Assembly: GCA_037355855.1 (NCBI GenBank)
Contig: CM074760.1
Location: 4,642,501 to 4,706,500, forward strand
DNA length: 64,000 nt
Source of the DNA: Pseudo-nitzschia pungens
Taxonomy: Eukaryota; Bacillariophyta; Bacillariophyceae; Bacillariales; Bacillariaceae
Reading direction: 5' to 3'
A program made the translations under genes and the position numbers. Positions 19,744 to 29,617 of this stretch are shown here, piece after piece; position 1 is the first letter of the stretch, and each line of letters begins with the position of its first letter. The notes beneath the pieces are model-generated. The model saw nothing but the letters and a program-made list of their open reading frames with translations, ran no database searches and was not told the DNA's origin.

Positions 19744-20709
19744 CTACCAATGACAGTGATAGCAATTTTTGTGTCCACAACTGTAGCAAGCTTCACCCTC
19801 GTTACTATTTAGTATCTTTTTCAGGTGCCACTGTACGGCCCTTTCTTGTGCGGAATCCTCTTTGTCACTTTCCATCAAGATGCCGTACAACCCACAAATT
19901 GTTAACCCAGCACCAATTTGCACCATGGCATCACAAACCAATCCATAATTCTTTGCATTCTCATCAAGCGTCCCTTCAGTCAACAATCTTTCAATGTTCA
20001 TCCCATCGAGACTCTCAGTCATGTCCTTAATACAATCCAAAATTCCACTCTTCATCGCTTCTAGATTTTCCACGTTCGTTTGGTCATGTTCATTGTACAT
20101 GGAATGGAAGCATTGCTTCAGCTGAAATTGCGTCCAGTTCACTTTGGATATGATTTCATCAATTTCCTTGTTCCGCCTGCTGTTCTTTTTGAAAACGGAG
20201 GGGAAGTTATGACACGCATTGTATGGATCCCGCACTTCTTCATCACTTGTTTCAATGGTCAACTGACCCATTTCATCATTATAAGACGCACCGTTTCCAA
20301 ACATTTGGTTGCCGCCTTTATTGACCTCCTGCACCATACCACATTCCACAGATCCTTCTGCTGTCCCTTCATCTTCATTATCCTTAGGCTCATCCGATCC
20401 CATGCTCTCATCATCTTGTCCAAGCAGCTGTCTTCCATAATCAATTTTCCTTGGTTCTTGTTTGGAACTGTTTTCATTGTTCATTCTTGCCTGAATTTCA
20501 CTTGCAGGCATCCCGCCAGTATCTACCCATCTTCTGGCACTCGTTGATGTTCTGGAGGAATAGGGTGTAGGACTTTTCCCCTCCCGGAATGATCGTCGAA
20601 GTACGACAGAGCCTAGTTGTTGCCTCTGGGACATCACAGTATTTCTTTCCGCTATTATATTATGATGATAAAATGTTTCCTCATGATTTACGGAAAATGT
20701 AGATTTCAT
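19744..20709 (-). CDS. Unrecognised 321-aa acidic protein with Cys/His-rich tail
   Basis: A single open frame from an ATG at 20709, or from the ATG 25 codons downstream (MSQRQQLGSVVLRR). The N-terminal third is basic and Ser-rich, the middle is acidic (ESMGSDEPKDNEDEGTAEG), the C-terminal half is helical (VNWTQFQLKQCFHSMYNEHD), and the last residues are CYSCGHKNCYHCHW, a compact Cys/His cluster that could bind zinc. It ends 78 bp before the 8.27-kb transposon, transcribed in the same direction as that element's ORFs. It could be a host gene or cargo of another mobile element. No family was recognised. Confidence 0.5.
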   Translation of the reverse strand: MKSTFSVNHEETFYHHNIIAERNTVMSQRQQLGSVVLRRSFREGKSPTPYSSRTSTSARRWVDTGGMPASEIQARMNNENSSKQEPRKIDYGRQLLGQDDESMGSDEPKDNEDEGTAEGSVECGMVQEVNKGGNQMFGNGASYNDEMGQLTIETSDEEVRDPYNACHNFPSVFKKNSRRNKEIDEIISKVNWTQFQLKQCFHSMYNEHDQTNVENLEAMKSGILDCIKDMTESLDGMNIERLLTEGTLDENAKNYGLVCDAMVQIGAGLTICGLYGILMESDKEDSAQERAVQWHLKKILNSNEGEACYSCGHKNCYHCHW

Positions 20710-20787
20710 TCATATTTGTGCATCCGTGCGCTAAACTTGAACATCTGCACATCTCTTCTCTTTTTGGTCCCTTTTTTCCTTTTCCAT

Positions 20788-20811
20788 CGTCCGAAAACTG
20801 TTTCGCGACCC
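20788..20811 (+). repeat. Left terminal inverted repeat, 24 bp
   Basis: Starts CGTCCGAAAACTGTTTCG and matches the right end (29034-29057) over all 24 bases. The preceding bases are AT. Confidence 0.9.
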
Positions 20812-21658
20812 CTCCCAAGAATTTATTTAGGGGGGTCGCGATTTATTCCTGGCTCATTTTGACGTAGCTCGATTCCTAGCTCTCTCCCGATTCGCAACCC
20901 CCAATCGCGACCCAGTTACTACCTCAATTACGAGAAAAAAAAAATAAAAAAAAAAAATTCATACTCGACCCGATTTTTTTTAAGACTCAAATATTTTTTC
21001 TTCAGTCACTTAATCAAATTAATCAATATTTTCAAAAAAATTATTTGTTTTCTCAAAATAATTCCCCCCTTCCCCCAATTTTTTTTAATCTGACTCATTA
21101 TTACCGACCCTACCATCATTATATATTATGAGACTGTTGCAAAAATTCACTCCCAAAAATTGATTTCTCATCCCGACACCAAGTATTTCCCATCACACCC
21201 CTCAAGAAATCCATCACAAAAATCACAATTATTACCCGAATTACAGGAATCGCGACCCCCATGAAAAATTTTTTGAAACACTATGATGCAAAATATAAGT
21301 CTTTCTTTTGATAAATATTGATACTACTCTAATAATTGTTTATTCTCTGTTCAATAATAATTGTTTATTCTCTGTTCAATTTTCTTACACACTCACACAC
21401 AAATTAAGGAGTCGTCGTCCTTGAAATATTCGTCGTCCTCCCTGAAGTTGTCGTTGCTCTTCGCTCCGATTGCCTTCGTCTTCGTCGTCCTCCCTGAAGT
21501 CGTCGTTGCTCTTCACTTCGATTGTCTTCTTCGTCGTCCTCGAAGTCATCGTTGCTCTTCGCTCCGATCGCCTTCGTCGTCCTTGACATCGTCGTTGCTC
21601 TTCGCTTCGATTGGCTTCGTCCTCATGCACACCACACAAATTTTGGTTCAAAAGATTT

Positions 21659-22291
21659 TTAAAGACTTTCCAACGCGTTCTTGTTACTGCCAGTAAAGTC
21701 CTCCTCATCTTCATTTACATCTAGCAAAGCTTGTAGCTCCGGACTAATGTATTCAGTAACTTCTTCCTCCTGCACCCAGTCCTCATCGAACGCACTGTTG
21801 TTGTTGTCATTGTTTTCACTCTCGCGACGGAGCCTCTCTCTCAATCTTTCCTCACACTCTCTACCCGTTCTCGGATCCTTCCTCAGCACATCAATCTCCC
21901 TGCACAAGTTATTGAACAGTGCTATACCTTCCTTCGACCATGATTGCTCCTCTCCACTGTATTGGTCACAAAATTTCTTTTTCTTCCTCCTTCTCACAAT
22001 CCTGCCACCACCGTTCCTTTTTTGCTCAACATGATTCACCCAAACATCATACTCATTATGAATCATCATCAATGCAAATGCTTCATCGCTTTCTGTGAAT
22101 ATTTCACTCATTAAACAGGTCGTCTTTTTGTGTCTGTAGTTCCTCTCTAATGGAGAGATGCTTGATAGAATCCGAGTCACAAAGTAATAAAAATCATCAT
22201 TTTCACTGTTGTTGTCATACCTTCTGTACCCTGGGTTCAGTCCCAGCTTCTTTCTACTACTAGTTCCACTACTACTAGTACTCTCCCGCAT
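21659..22291 (-). CDS. Unrecognised transposon-borne protein (ORF A)
   Basis: A 210-aa ORF from the first in-frame ATG (22291, MRESTSSSGTSSRKK). Its core is SPLERNYRHKKTTCLMSEIF with DEAFALMMIHNEYDVWVNHV, then a KKKKFCDQYSGEEQSWSKEG block, WSKEGIALFNNLC and an Arg/Glu-rich helix (GRECEERLRERLRRESE). The C-terminus is acidic. It lies downstream of, and on the same strand as, the transposase of the 8.27-kb element. In CACTA elements a second protein often assists the transposase in end binding, and this is a candidate, but no domain was recognised. Confidence 0.5.
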   Translation of the reverse strand: MRESTSSSGTSSRKKLGLNPGYRRYDNNSENDDFYYFVTRILSSISPLERNYRHKKTTCLMSEIFTESDEAFALMMIHNEYDVWVNHVEQKRNGGGRIVRRRKKKKFCDQYSGEEQSWSKEGIALFNNLCREIDVLRKDPRTGRECEERLRERLRRESENNDNNNSAFDEDWVQEEEVTEYISPELQALLDVNEDEEDFTGSNKNALESL

Positions 22292-22443
22292 CACAATCTC
22301 CACTTTACCTGGAAAGGAATCTGGCACAATGCCTTCGCGATCGAGTGTGTCCTCTAGTACGACGCGTACACAGCAGTAGAAAGTGTTAGAGTAGCAGGGG
22401 AGGATATACCATCAATCTCAACCAAGCAGTAATAGCAACCAAT

Positions 22444-23259
22444 TTATTCACTTAGTAAGCACGTACCGAGAAAATGTTTTCTAGCCAAAGTTTGAGCATT
22501 GTGCCGCAGATTTGAAAGACCCTTGTACACCAACCTTCTGTTAAACCCATAAAAAATTTCAAATGAAATACCATGGGGTGGAACGACAGCTCGGGACGCA
22601 ATCGCTTTCTTCAAAATTTTTTTGACCTTATTCTCATCCACGATAAACTTCAAGCCACGAAACCAACTATTTCTTATGTGCCGTGTCAACTGTGCTTCCA
22701 AACCCGCGTCTTTTTGATGTTTCTTAAGTTTATCCGATTGCGCCTTAGTTATCTCTAATTTTGCTTCACTTACGGTTCGTACCATCTGTGGCTTTGGCTT
22801 CTTCCCTGTTGTAGTTGCCTCCAGCGTGGGTTCTTCTTTTTTTGTATCCTTCTGCAGTGTTGTCACATCCCTCTCTAAAGAAGCTACTTTCTGCTGGCTC
22901 TCTTTTAGCTGTTGTAGCAATGCTTCGTATGTGGGTCTTGGTGTTGTTTTGGTACCGGTCGTAATCGGTCTTGGTGTAACAACACCCGGGGCGGCGGGGG
23001 GTTTGTTGGTTGGTGGTGTGGTACCAACGAAAACCGCGGTCGGGTTGTTCTTGGTTCTTTTATTTTTTTCATCAGCACCACCTGAGGTGGGTGGTAGTTT
23101 TCTACTTGTCTTTGGGTTCGATTTCGTAGGGGTAATACTAGCAGTAGTATCAGCACCTGTATTAGCATTGGATACAATTTTTCCACTTCGATTCTTTCTT
23201 GGTGCATTGCAATCTGCTTTCTTTTCTATTTGCTGATACTCATCATATACGGTAGGCAT
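22444..23259 (-). CDS. Unrecognised transposon-borne protein (ORF B)
   Basis: A 271-aa protein from the ATG at 23259 (MPTVYDEYQQIEKKADCN). An upstream in-frame ATG at 23316 would add a Phe-rich segment that reads like translated T-rich non-coding DNA. The first half is Pro/Thr/Lys-rich and disordered. A short coiled coil follows (LLQQLKESQQKVASLERDV). The C-terminal 100 residues (LTRHIRNSWFRGLKFIVDEN ... NLRHNAQTLARKHFLG) look folded and basic. Position within the 8.27-kb transposon suggests an accessory, possibly DNA-binding, role; this is inference. Confidence 0.5.
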   Translation of the reverse strand: MPTVYDEYQQIEKKADCNAPRKNRSGKIVSNANTGADTTASITPTKSNPKTSRKLPPTSGGADEKNKRTKNNPTAVFVGTTPPTNKPPAAPGVVTPRPITTGTKTTPRPTYEALLQQLKESQQKVASLERDVTTLQKDTKKEEPTLEATTTGKKPKPQMVRTVSEAKLEITKAQSDKLKKHQKDAGLEAQLTRHIRNSWFRGLKFIVDENKVKKILKKAIASRAVVPPHGISFEIFYGFNRRLVYKGLSNLRHNAQTLARKHFLGTCLLSE

Positions 23260-24041
23260 TTTTTCGGGCGTCGGAAGTAAAAAAAATATGAAGTAAAAAA
23301 AAATATGTGAAGCCATAAAATTGTGAACACAGTTTTTTCACTACTAACAAAAAACCTGTTAATCATTTTCCTTTCACCATCCACGCAACTTGTAATGGCA
23401 TACACTTCACTATGGAAATTGTAGGTGACGTGGCCAAATGTTTTAGAGGATTCCCACCCGCGCCATAATTTTTTTCTATCCACCTGTGCACATCTCTGTT
23501 CATTCTCTACTGTACCCATACGGTATTCACTATTGATTGTATTTTTGGCTCTACTATTCCCTGCGGGACAGTAGGTAAAAATTACTAGTAGTAGTACTAC
23601 TACATAAGTATACCAGCAGTAGCAGAAGTTCAACTACTACGCATACGTACAGTAGTACCGGCAGTGATAGAACCAAATATATAATGACAATATCCACGGC
23701 TGAAACAAAAGGATCGTACCGTCTCTGTGGTAGCATTGTGGTCACAAGGATCAGATGCGGCAGGATGGAATCCTTCACAAGAATTATATTTTTCTTTGCC
23801 AATGGGCTAGATTACTATTTTTTTTGTCAGATTTTTCATCCTGCTTTATTCTATTTTATATTCTTGGACATACCAGTAACCAAACAATCACCATTATCTT
23901 ACATAGCCACTTGTGTATCCATGCATTTTTAACACTCTAAGACAAGAAAACATTGGTCAGTATGATGCCTGTTCCGGAAAAAAGCATATTTTGGGGTGGA
24001 TTTTGGTCAACCGAGGATTTTTTTTACAAAGCAAGTGTCAC

Positions 24042-24475
24042 ATCCAAAATATAATTGGTAGCAACTTTATACCCTTTTAGTATTCTAATAGATGCATATA
24101 CTGACCATTATTCAGTGCGGAACACAAATAATCTACGACAATTTCACCCATGCACAGGAAACATGCACATTCTGTGCTGTAATTTTGTGTACTCAGAGAA
24201 TTTCTCTCAGAAATCAGAACTTACATCCGAAATATAATTGGTAGCAACTTTATACCCTTTTAGTATTCTAATAGATGCATATACTGACCATTATTCAGTG
24301 CGGAACACAAATAATCTAGGACAATTTCACCCATCCACAGGAAATTTGCACATTCTGTGCTGTAATTTTGTGTTCCCAGAATTTCTCTAAGAAATCAGAA
24401 CTTACATCCGAAATATAATTGGTAGCAACTTTATACCCTTTTAGTATTCTAATAGATGCATATACTCACCATTAT
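24042..24475. repeat. About 183-bp tandem repeat, 2.4 copies
   Basis: Units begin with CATCCRAAATATAATTGGTA at 24046, about 24227 and about 24409 and run through a block ending near GTGCTGTAATTTTGTGT. The first two units are near identical, and the third stops after about 65 bp. It lies in the non-coding part of the 8.27-kb transposon between ORF B and ORF C. Confidence 0.85.
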
Positions 24476-24625
24476 TTAAAGTATTCAAAAAGAAGTATTC
24501 AAAAAGTACGAATTATTCACAATTTATTAGATAAAATTACCCAATCACATAGTAGTACTATGTTTTATAATATTCCATTACACCTGTGTCTTACTTTTCT
24601 TGGGTGTACCAAATTTTGCAGACTC

Positions 24626-25486
24626 CTACTTCTGTTGTGCCCCTGCTGGAGGCTTTTTCTCTGGCTTCGGTGGACCTGGTGGAGGATGCTTCTTCATATG
24701 AGGTGGAAGGTTGGACGTTGAGTTCTGTATCCTCTTCCCCTTTTTTTTCCTTTTCTTCTTTTTCACTCTGTCTTGTTCAGTCTCCTGTTCCTTGTTTTGA
24801 ACACTATTACTGAGGCTTGCTAATTTCTTCTTCTCGTCCCCCCTTCTTTTCTGGTTGACGTTCTCGTGGGCGACTACGAAACAATTTTTCTTTCCTTCAC
24901 GGACCGCACCATTCCCTTTCTTCTTGTAGCGTTGCTGCTCGCCCATCACAGCATTCACCGAGCGACGGAACAACCCTTTTTCTTCTGTTGTCATAGCTTT
25001 AGTCTCCTCCTGAACGATATCTTCCATCTGTTTCTCCGTCCACTTTTCTATTTCAGAGGGGGACACACTCTTGATGTCATCACGTTTGAATTTCCCATTT
25101 GTTGCCGGTGCAGCATCACCGAAATTCCTATCGAAATAATCTTCCACAGTTTGTGTGTGATATGGTCCTCTCTCTTTACATTTGTTCTCCTTAAACCAAT
25201 TGCCAGCACTGATTAATTGATCACCATTTTTTTTTCTATATAGGTCAAACGCGGGATTGACAAGAAATGTGAGTTTTGGTCCTTTCTTTCTCTGATAGTC
25301 CCAATCGGACTCAAAATTTGATTTAGCACTTGTTCTTGGAATGATGTCGTCGTAGGAACCCAAAAAGTTAATAAAGCGGGGACTTTCTTTTTGCTTTTTC
25401 CTATCTCCATAGGTGCTGCAAAACTGAAGTTCTTTTACGTTTTTTGCAACCGTTGTTAGTTTTCCTCTAACGCCTTTGTCTTTCAT
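24626..25486 (-). CDS. Unrecognised basic transposon-borne protein (ORF C)
   Basis: A 286-aa protein from the ATG at 25486; that ATG overlaps the stop of ORF D as ATGA. The N-terminal half (INFLGSYDDIIPRTSAKSNF, LTFLVNPAFDLYRKKNGDQL) looks folded. The C-terminal half is Lys-rich (KKKKRKKKGKRIQ) and ends Pro-rich (PPPGPPKPEKKPPAG). The basic tail could act as a nuclear localisation or nucleic-acid-binding region. Its tight overlap with ORF D suggests one transcript, read by reinitiation or after splicing. No family was recognised. Confidence 0.5.
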   Translation of the reverse strand: MKDKGVRGKLTTVAKNVKELQFCSTYGDRKKQKESPRFINFLGSYDDIIPRTSAKSNFESDWDYQRKKGPKLTFLVNPAFDLYRKKNGDQLISAGNWFKENKCKERGPYHTQTVEDYFDRNFGDAAPATNGKFKRDDIKSVSPSEIEKWTEKQMEDIVQEETKAMTTEEKGLFRRSVNAVMGEQQRYKKKGNGAVREGKKNCFVVAHENVNQKRRGDEKKKLASLSNSVQNKEQETEQDRVKKKKRKKKGKRIQNSTSNLPPHMKKHPPPGPPKPEKKPPAGAQQK

Positions 25487-25890
25487 GTTCTTGGCATTTT
25501 TTGGCTGTGTACTTTGTTTGCGGCCGAGCCTGCGTTCAATCCGTACCTGGTTATTGTCATAGTCGATTTTTTTTTTTTTGGGTTTGTGGCTTCGTTCGCT
25601 TTAGGAACGTCGTCCTCCACAGCCCCGATGGTTTGGTTTTGGTCCTCCACAGCCCCGATGGCTTTGTTTCGGTTTGTGGCTCCGTTCGCTCTAGGCTTGT
25701 GGTCTTCCCCACCCCTGTGGTTGGCTTTGGCATCATCGTCCTCGGCACCACGAGCCTCGAAAGAATTGTTGGTTTTGCGGTCGTCGTTGCCCTTGGCCCC
25801 GACGGGAGGATTACCTTTCTTTTCCTTTCGGTCCTTGTCTTCGTCATCGCTTGAAACACAGCATTTGACAGGGGATTTCAGTGTTGTCAT
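25483..25890 (-). CDS. Small repeat-containing transposon-borne ORF (ORF D)
   Basis: A 135-aa frame from an ATG at 25890 that overlaps the transposase 3' end by 47 bp and ORF C by 4 bp. It is hydrophilic, rich in Asp, Lys and Asn, with imperfect internal repeats (IGAVEDQNQTIGAVEDD, KANEATNPKK). Such a sequence may be the disordered linker of a spliced protein joining ORF C to an upstream exon, not a free product. No domain was recognised. Confidence 0.35.
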   Translation of the reverse strand: MTTLKSPVKCCVSSDDEDKDRKEKKGNPPVGAKGNDDRKTNNSFEARGAEDDDAKANHRGGEDHKPRANGATNRNKAIGAVEDQNQTIGAVEDDVPKANEATNPKKKKSTMTITRYGLNAGSAANKVHSQKMPRT

Positions 25891-28666
25891 CAACTGCAAA
25901 CATTGCCCAGTCAAACCATACACTGTTCACTTGGCCTGAATCAGACCTGTATGAGGGGTGACATCGGAACAGGTAGTTGACACGATTCACAGAATCCCAT
26001 CTGTTGTGTTCAGTGAACCCAAATATGCTGGATCTGTCATCCAGCAAAGGAAGGACGGAGTCACAAACAAAATCTAGTACAATTGTTGAATGAAATGGTT
26101 TGTTGTAGTTTCGTCTTAAGTCCCATTTCATTGAACCTCTAGTTCCGTCACGAAAAATGGTGAAACGGGACCCAGACTGTGGAGGACGAGGGGAAATGAC
26201 TTTAGGATCACCACCCACTTTCTTCAACTTGTGATGAGAGGTTGCGAGTCGAAGGAGAGATGCTTCTTCTTTCCGACGGGTTGTCTGATGGACTAAGGTT
26301 GCGGCATTTTGTTGAGTGTTTTTGGATGGTGCTTTTATTTCTGTCTTGTGGTGACTTTCACTGTATGCAGAATCGAAACCTAATGTTGGACCCCACAGAC
26401 TGATGTACTTTGGAATGTGAAAGTAGAGGTGATTTTTGATCAGTTTTGTTCCCATTCCCTTCCTAAGGCAGGTGCCATTGATAGAGTTGAGGAAATGAAT
26501 AATGGTTTTGGGAAGATTTTTGATGCACTTTGTGGTAGGCCGGCCGTGTTTGAGAAATTCTTCCATTGAGATGATTTGTTCGATGACATCAATATGTTTC
26601 TTCACAAATGAGGGGTCGCTCAAAACTGCATTGCCGGATTCAGAAACCAATGTTAGAAGAATCGAAATCAGCATACCACTGTAATCGTGCCCCTCTTTTT
26701 TAGTGACAGATAGAAGATTGGAGCTGAATTTAGTTCTGGGAAAGTCACGATCCGACTGCCTTGAGAGGAAGGCTCCATATTTTTGAGAGACATGCCCAAT
26801 TGTATTTACTGTGGAAACACCGGTCTTTAGGTGATCAGCATACGGGCATGGTATTGAACCCTTCATCAGTTGCTCCAGGGATTCTACCTCTCGTTTGGCA
26901 CACCCCAGCTGGTGCATGTGGAGGCATTCACCGGGCGTGGCTAGGTGGATATTGTTTACATTGGTACCAAAGTTGAGACTGTGGAATGCATTTCTGATTT
27001 GGTGGTGAGAAATATTGTTGAAATATTCCTTGGTGGTGGTGGCATCTGAGTCTGGAAATGTATGAAAATCTGATGGGACCCAAAGAGAGGCTGTTTGTTG
27101 TGCTGATGGAATATTTATGTCCTTGGTGGAACAGTTACAGTGTCGGCAAAGCTTTTGTACACCACCCGACCGGGAACCATATTTGCCACATAATTTATCA
27201 TGCAGTTCGGTGTCACCGATGACATAGGCTATTGCAAATTTCATTTTGACTTGCCACAATTGGCCGGCATAAGGGAGAAAATCCCATTGGATGCCTTCGT
27301 GGGTGGACTCACATGCTTCTTTGAAAGATCGGAGCGCCACTTCTAGGGCATTATGGAGGTTTTGGATTGATTCTTTTGGAGATGGTTTTCTTGAATGGTG
27401 AATGCTCTCCAAATCAGAGTCAGGATGAAAATAGATTGTTGTCCATGCTTCCGGCCTTTTCCTGGTTTCGATGTTGAATATGCCTAGGGTCATGTTGAGT
27501 GGAGTCAGTGATAGTCTTCCGTGCGCATCCAAGCTAATTCCATCCATGTAAAAAATGATGGGAACAAGGATTTCAGAATTTTCTTCTATGCAAAGGGATC
27601 TCCAGGAATCCGACCACCATGATCCGTGATGCAACTCTGTGATGGGACAGGAATCAGTTCGAACCGGGAAATGCTCTGGTGACAAGGGGGTGTTGCTGTT
27701 GGGGAATGACAAATTTTCTTCCATCATTAAATCTGGGTTCGACAGAAGGGAATACAAAGCATCCAGAAAAGAGCGGACATATATTTGAGCAGGTTTGTTG
27801 TCGGGAAGCCAATTCACAATTTTGGGCTCAAATTTTGGTTCGGAAGATATGCCAAGATTTTTTTTTATTTCTTGGAAAATGGCATCACGTTTTCTTGTTG
27901 GTGTAACCTTGAAATCAAAACCGGGAAGATTGTTGCTGTCTTTTGCCCAATTGAAAATGGTTTGATAAGTGGAAAGAGGTAGCTTGTATTGTGATATAAT
28001 GTTGAGGAGGTTGATTTCAGCAATAAGTTCCGGACGGGGAGGGAACAGAGTGCGATTCTGGAATGTTTCCTCTCTTTCGTTTATGGAAATGGTGGTGCTT
28101 TTCATGATTTCGGAATCAGATACTTCGGTGTCGGTGTCGGAACTGGCATCAAAATGGTCTGAGGCATCAACAGCGGAATCGATTGCATTCATTTGTTCCT
28201 CATTTTCAGCCATATGCGATTCGATTGCCTGTCTGTCCATGGGTGGGATCAATACATTGGCGATCACTTGAGGATTGAGTGAGGTATGGATAGAAGTTGT
28301 TGCGGCGGTGTTCGTTTCGGCAAGGGAGGGGGGGATTTGTGGTCCATTCTGTGTCATTGTCAGTCCATACTGAGATGGTGTGTGTCGGACCAAAGGGAGG
28401 GTGACTTCGGCTTTCGCAGAAGAAATAAAATCCATAAGATCGTTCTTAACATAATAAGTTCGGCAATCAATGTTGGACTTCAAGTGGAATGAAAGTCCTC
28501 TACAGACATATCGGTAGGTGTGAAAGTGGCTCGATTCTTGTTTGTATCCCTTGAAGGATTTTGATTTTCTACTTCTTCCGGAGGCAATGCAGTTGCGACA
28601 ATGGAATGTCTTGGGTATTCTGGGCTCATTGGCAAAGTGCCTTGGGTCGGAGGAAGCTTTCGGCAT
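25844..28666 (-). CDS. CACTA/Plavaka-like transposase
   Basis: A 940-aa single frame from an ATG at 28666. A Cys/His-rich N-terminus (FHCRNCIASG ... YRYVCRGLSFH) may be a zinc finger. The central region has IIFYMDGISLDAHGRLSLTP, with Asp375 as candidate first catalytic residue, then AYVIGDTELHDKLCGKYG followed by CRHCNC. This matches the second-Asp region of CACTA-type (Transposase_21) and Plavaka enzymes, in which a conserved Asp precedes a gly-rich turn and a Cys pair (Asp485 here). LATPGECLHMHQLGCAKRE, with Glu580, fits the third DDE position. The catalytic residues are proposed by motif context only. The enzyme would cut and paste the 8.27-kb element. No stop or frameshift is present. Confidence 0.75.
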   Translation of the reverse strand: MPKASSDPRHFANEPRIPKTFHCRNCIASGRSRKSKSFKGYKQESSHFHTYRYVCRGLSFHLKSNIDCRTYYVKNDLMDFISSAKAEVTLPLVRHTPSQYGLTMTQNGPQIPPSLAETNTAATTSIHTSLNPQVIANVLIPPMDRQAIESHMAENEEQMNAIDSAVDASDHFDASSDTDTEVSDSEIMKSTTISINEREETFQNRTLFPPRPELIAEINLLNIISQYKLPLSTYQTIFNWAKDSNNLPGFDFKVTPTRKRDAIFQEIKKNLGISSEPKFEPKIVNWLPDNKPAQIYVRSFLDALYSLLSNPDLMMEENLSFPNSNTPLSPEHFPVRTDSCPITELHHGSWWSDSWRSLCIEENSEILVPIIFYMDGISLDAHGRLSLTPLNMTLGIFNIETRKRPEAWTTIYFHPDSDLESIHHSRKPSPKESIQNLHNALEVALRSFKEACESTHEGIQWDFLPYAGQLWQVKMKFAIAYVIGDTELHDKLCGKYGSRSGGVQKLCRHCNCSTKDINIPSAQQTASLWVPSDFHTFPDSDATTTKEYFNNISHHQIRNAFHSLNFGTNVNNIHLATPGECLHMHQLGCAKREVESLEQLMKGSIPCPYADHLKTGVSTVNTIGHVSQKYGAFLSRQSDRDFPRTKFSSNLLSVTKKEGHDYSGMLISILLTLVSESGNAVLSDPSFVKKHIDVIEQIISMEEFLKHGRPTTKCIKNLPKTIIHFLNSINGTCLRKGMGTKLIKNHLYFHIPKYISLWGPTLGFDSAYSESHHKTEIKAPSKNTQQNAATLVHQTTRRKEEASLLRLATSHHKLKKVGGDPKVISPRPPQSGSRFTIFRDGTRGSMKWDLRRNYNKPFHSTIVLDFVCDSVLPLLDDRSSIFGFTEHNRWDSVNRVNYLFRCHPSYRSDSGQVNSVWFDWAMFAVDDNTEIPCQMLCFKR

Positions 28667-29033
28667 GGTGGTGTGTGTTTTTGTGATGCGATTCTTAGCT
28701 GGGGTACCGGTATGTGATGTGACACCACTGAAAAAAAAAGTTCACAAAGGTGCACGACGTAACCCTTTGGTGTGATTGAAGTAAATTGGATTAAAAATTA
28801 TTTGTTGTGTTGAGTCAAGTGTGTCAAATGTGTAAAATGGAATGAAAGTGTGAAGAGGGACTGAATGTCAGGGTCTAGAACAGAACATTTCCGTCGACAC
28901 GTTGGGGGAGTTGAGAAAAGGGAGAAATGTGGTTGAGAATAATGGAAAAAAGGTTGTGAAATAAAAAATTGGGGTCGTGTTTTTTTTAGACAAGTCGCGA
29001 TCCGGTCGCGATCGGGTCGCGATTGGTCGCGAT

Positions 29034-29057
29034 GGGTCGCGAAACAGTTTTCGGACG
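29034..29057 (-). repeat. Right terminal inverted repeat, 24 bp
   Basis: Exact inverse of the left end. It is preceded by five GGTCGCGAT-like subterminal motifs (28993-29042) and followed by AT. Confidence 0.9.
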
Positions 29058-29617
29058 ATCTTTGTTTACAAGAATCAGGCTGATTGTCAACTCCTAACAT
29101 TGTCCATTTCCTCTTTAATACTTCTTCATATTTGTCAGTTGTTCCCAACCCAAAGTCCAATGCTTGTCCCCAACGGATTCATTTCGGCCATTCATTTCAT
29201 CCCATATTGCTATACTTTTGGCGCCAATATTTCATTCCCAATTTTCATTTGTCCGTTGGTGCTACGTCAGCCTTGTTAGCTTGCTTACCTCCTGCAAACC
29301 AAGCGGAACCAATGCATAAATGCTCACGTGTCAGTATCCTGGTGCCCTCCTTTTCTCACTCTCTTTGATAGTGGAAATCTGGCAAAAGAACCAAAGCATC
29401 AATGCTTGCATGGTGAGATTCAGAAGCCCGCCATTTCTTTTCTTTCGGCCTGTAAATTTTCATCAATACTAGCGTGGTAACATTCGGAAGCCCACCATTT
29501 CTTTTCTTTCAGCCTGTAAATTTTCATCAATACTAGCGCGGTAACATTCCAGTACACGACATTTACTCACATATCGCCCCACAAGTCCTGCTTCCTCTAA
29601 CAACAATAAACATAGAT
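29058..29617. other. Spacer between the 8.27-kb transposon and the MULE
   Basis: No gene recognised. Contains a 64-bp direct duplication (29421-29548). Part may be the 5' end of the MULE; no terminal inverted repeat could be identified. Confidence 0.4.
29421..29548. repeat. 64-bp direct tandem duplication
   Basis: Two adjacent units (29421-29484 and 29485-29548), both containing CCATTTCTTTTCTTTC and GTAAATTTTCATCAATACTA, with only a few substitutions. It lies about 70 bp before the MULE reading frame and could be subterminal or promoter sequence of that element. Confidence 0.9.

Larger units (their letters stand above)
20788..29057 (-). mobile_element. CACTA/Plavaka-like DNA transposon, 8.27 kb, apparently complete
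   Basis: Bounded by perfect 24-bp terminal inverted repeats beginning CGTCCGAAAACTGTTTCG and flanked by AT on each side, either a 2-bp target duplication or part of the repeat. Both subterminal regions contain several copies of GGTCGCGAT or its complement: five at 28993-29042, and four at about 20804, 20827, 20904 and 21249. Clustered subterminal motifs are a hallmark of EnSpm/CACTA elements, where they bind the element's own proteins. Inside are five minus-strand ORFs, the largest a 940-aa transposase. Confidence 0.75.
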
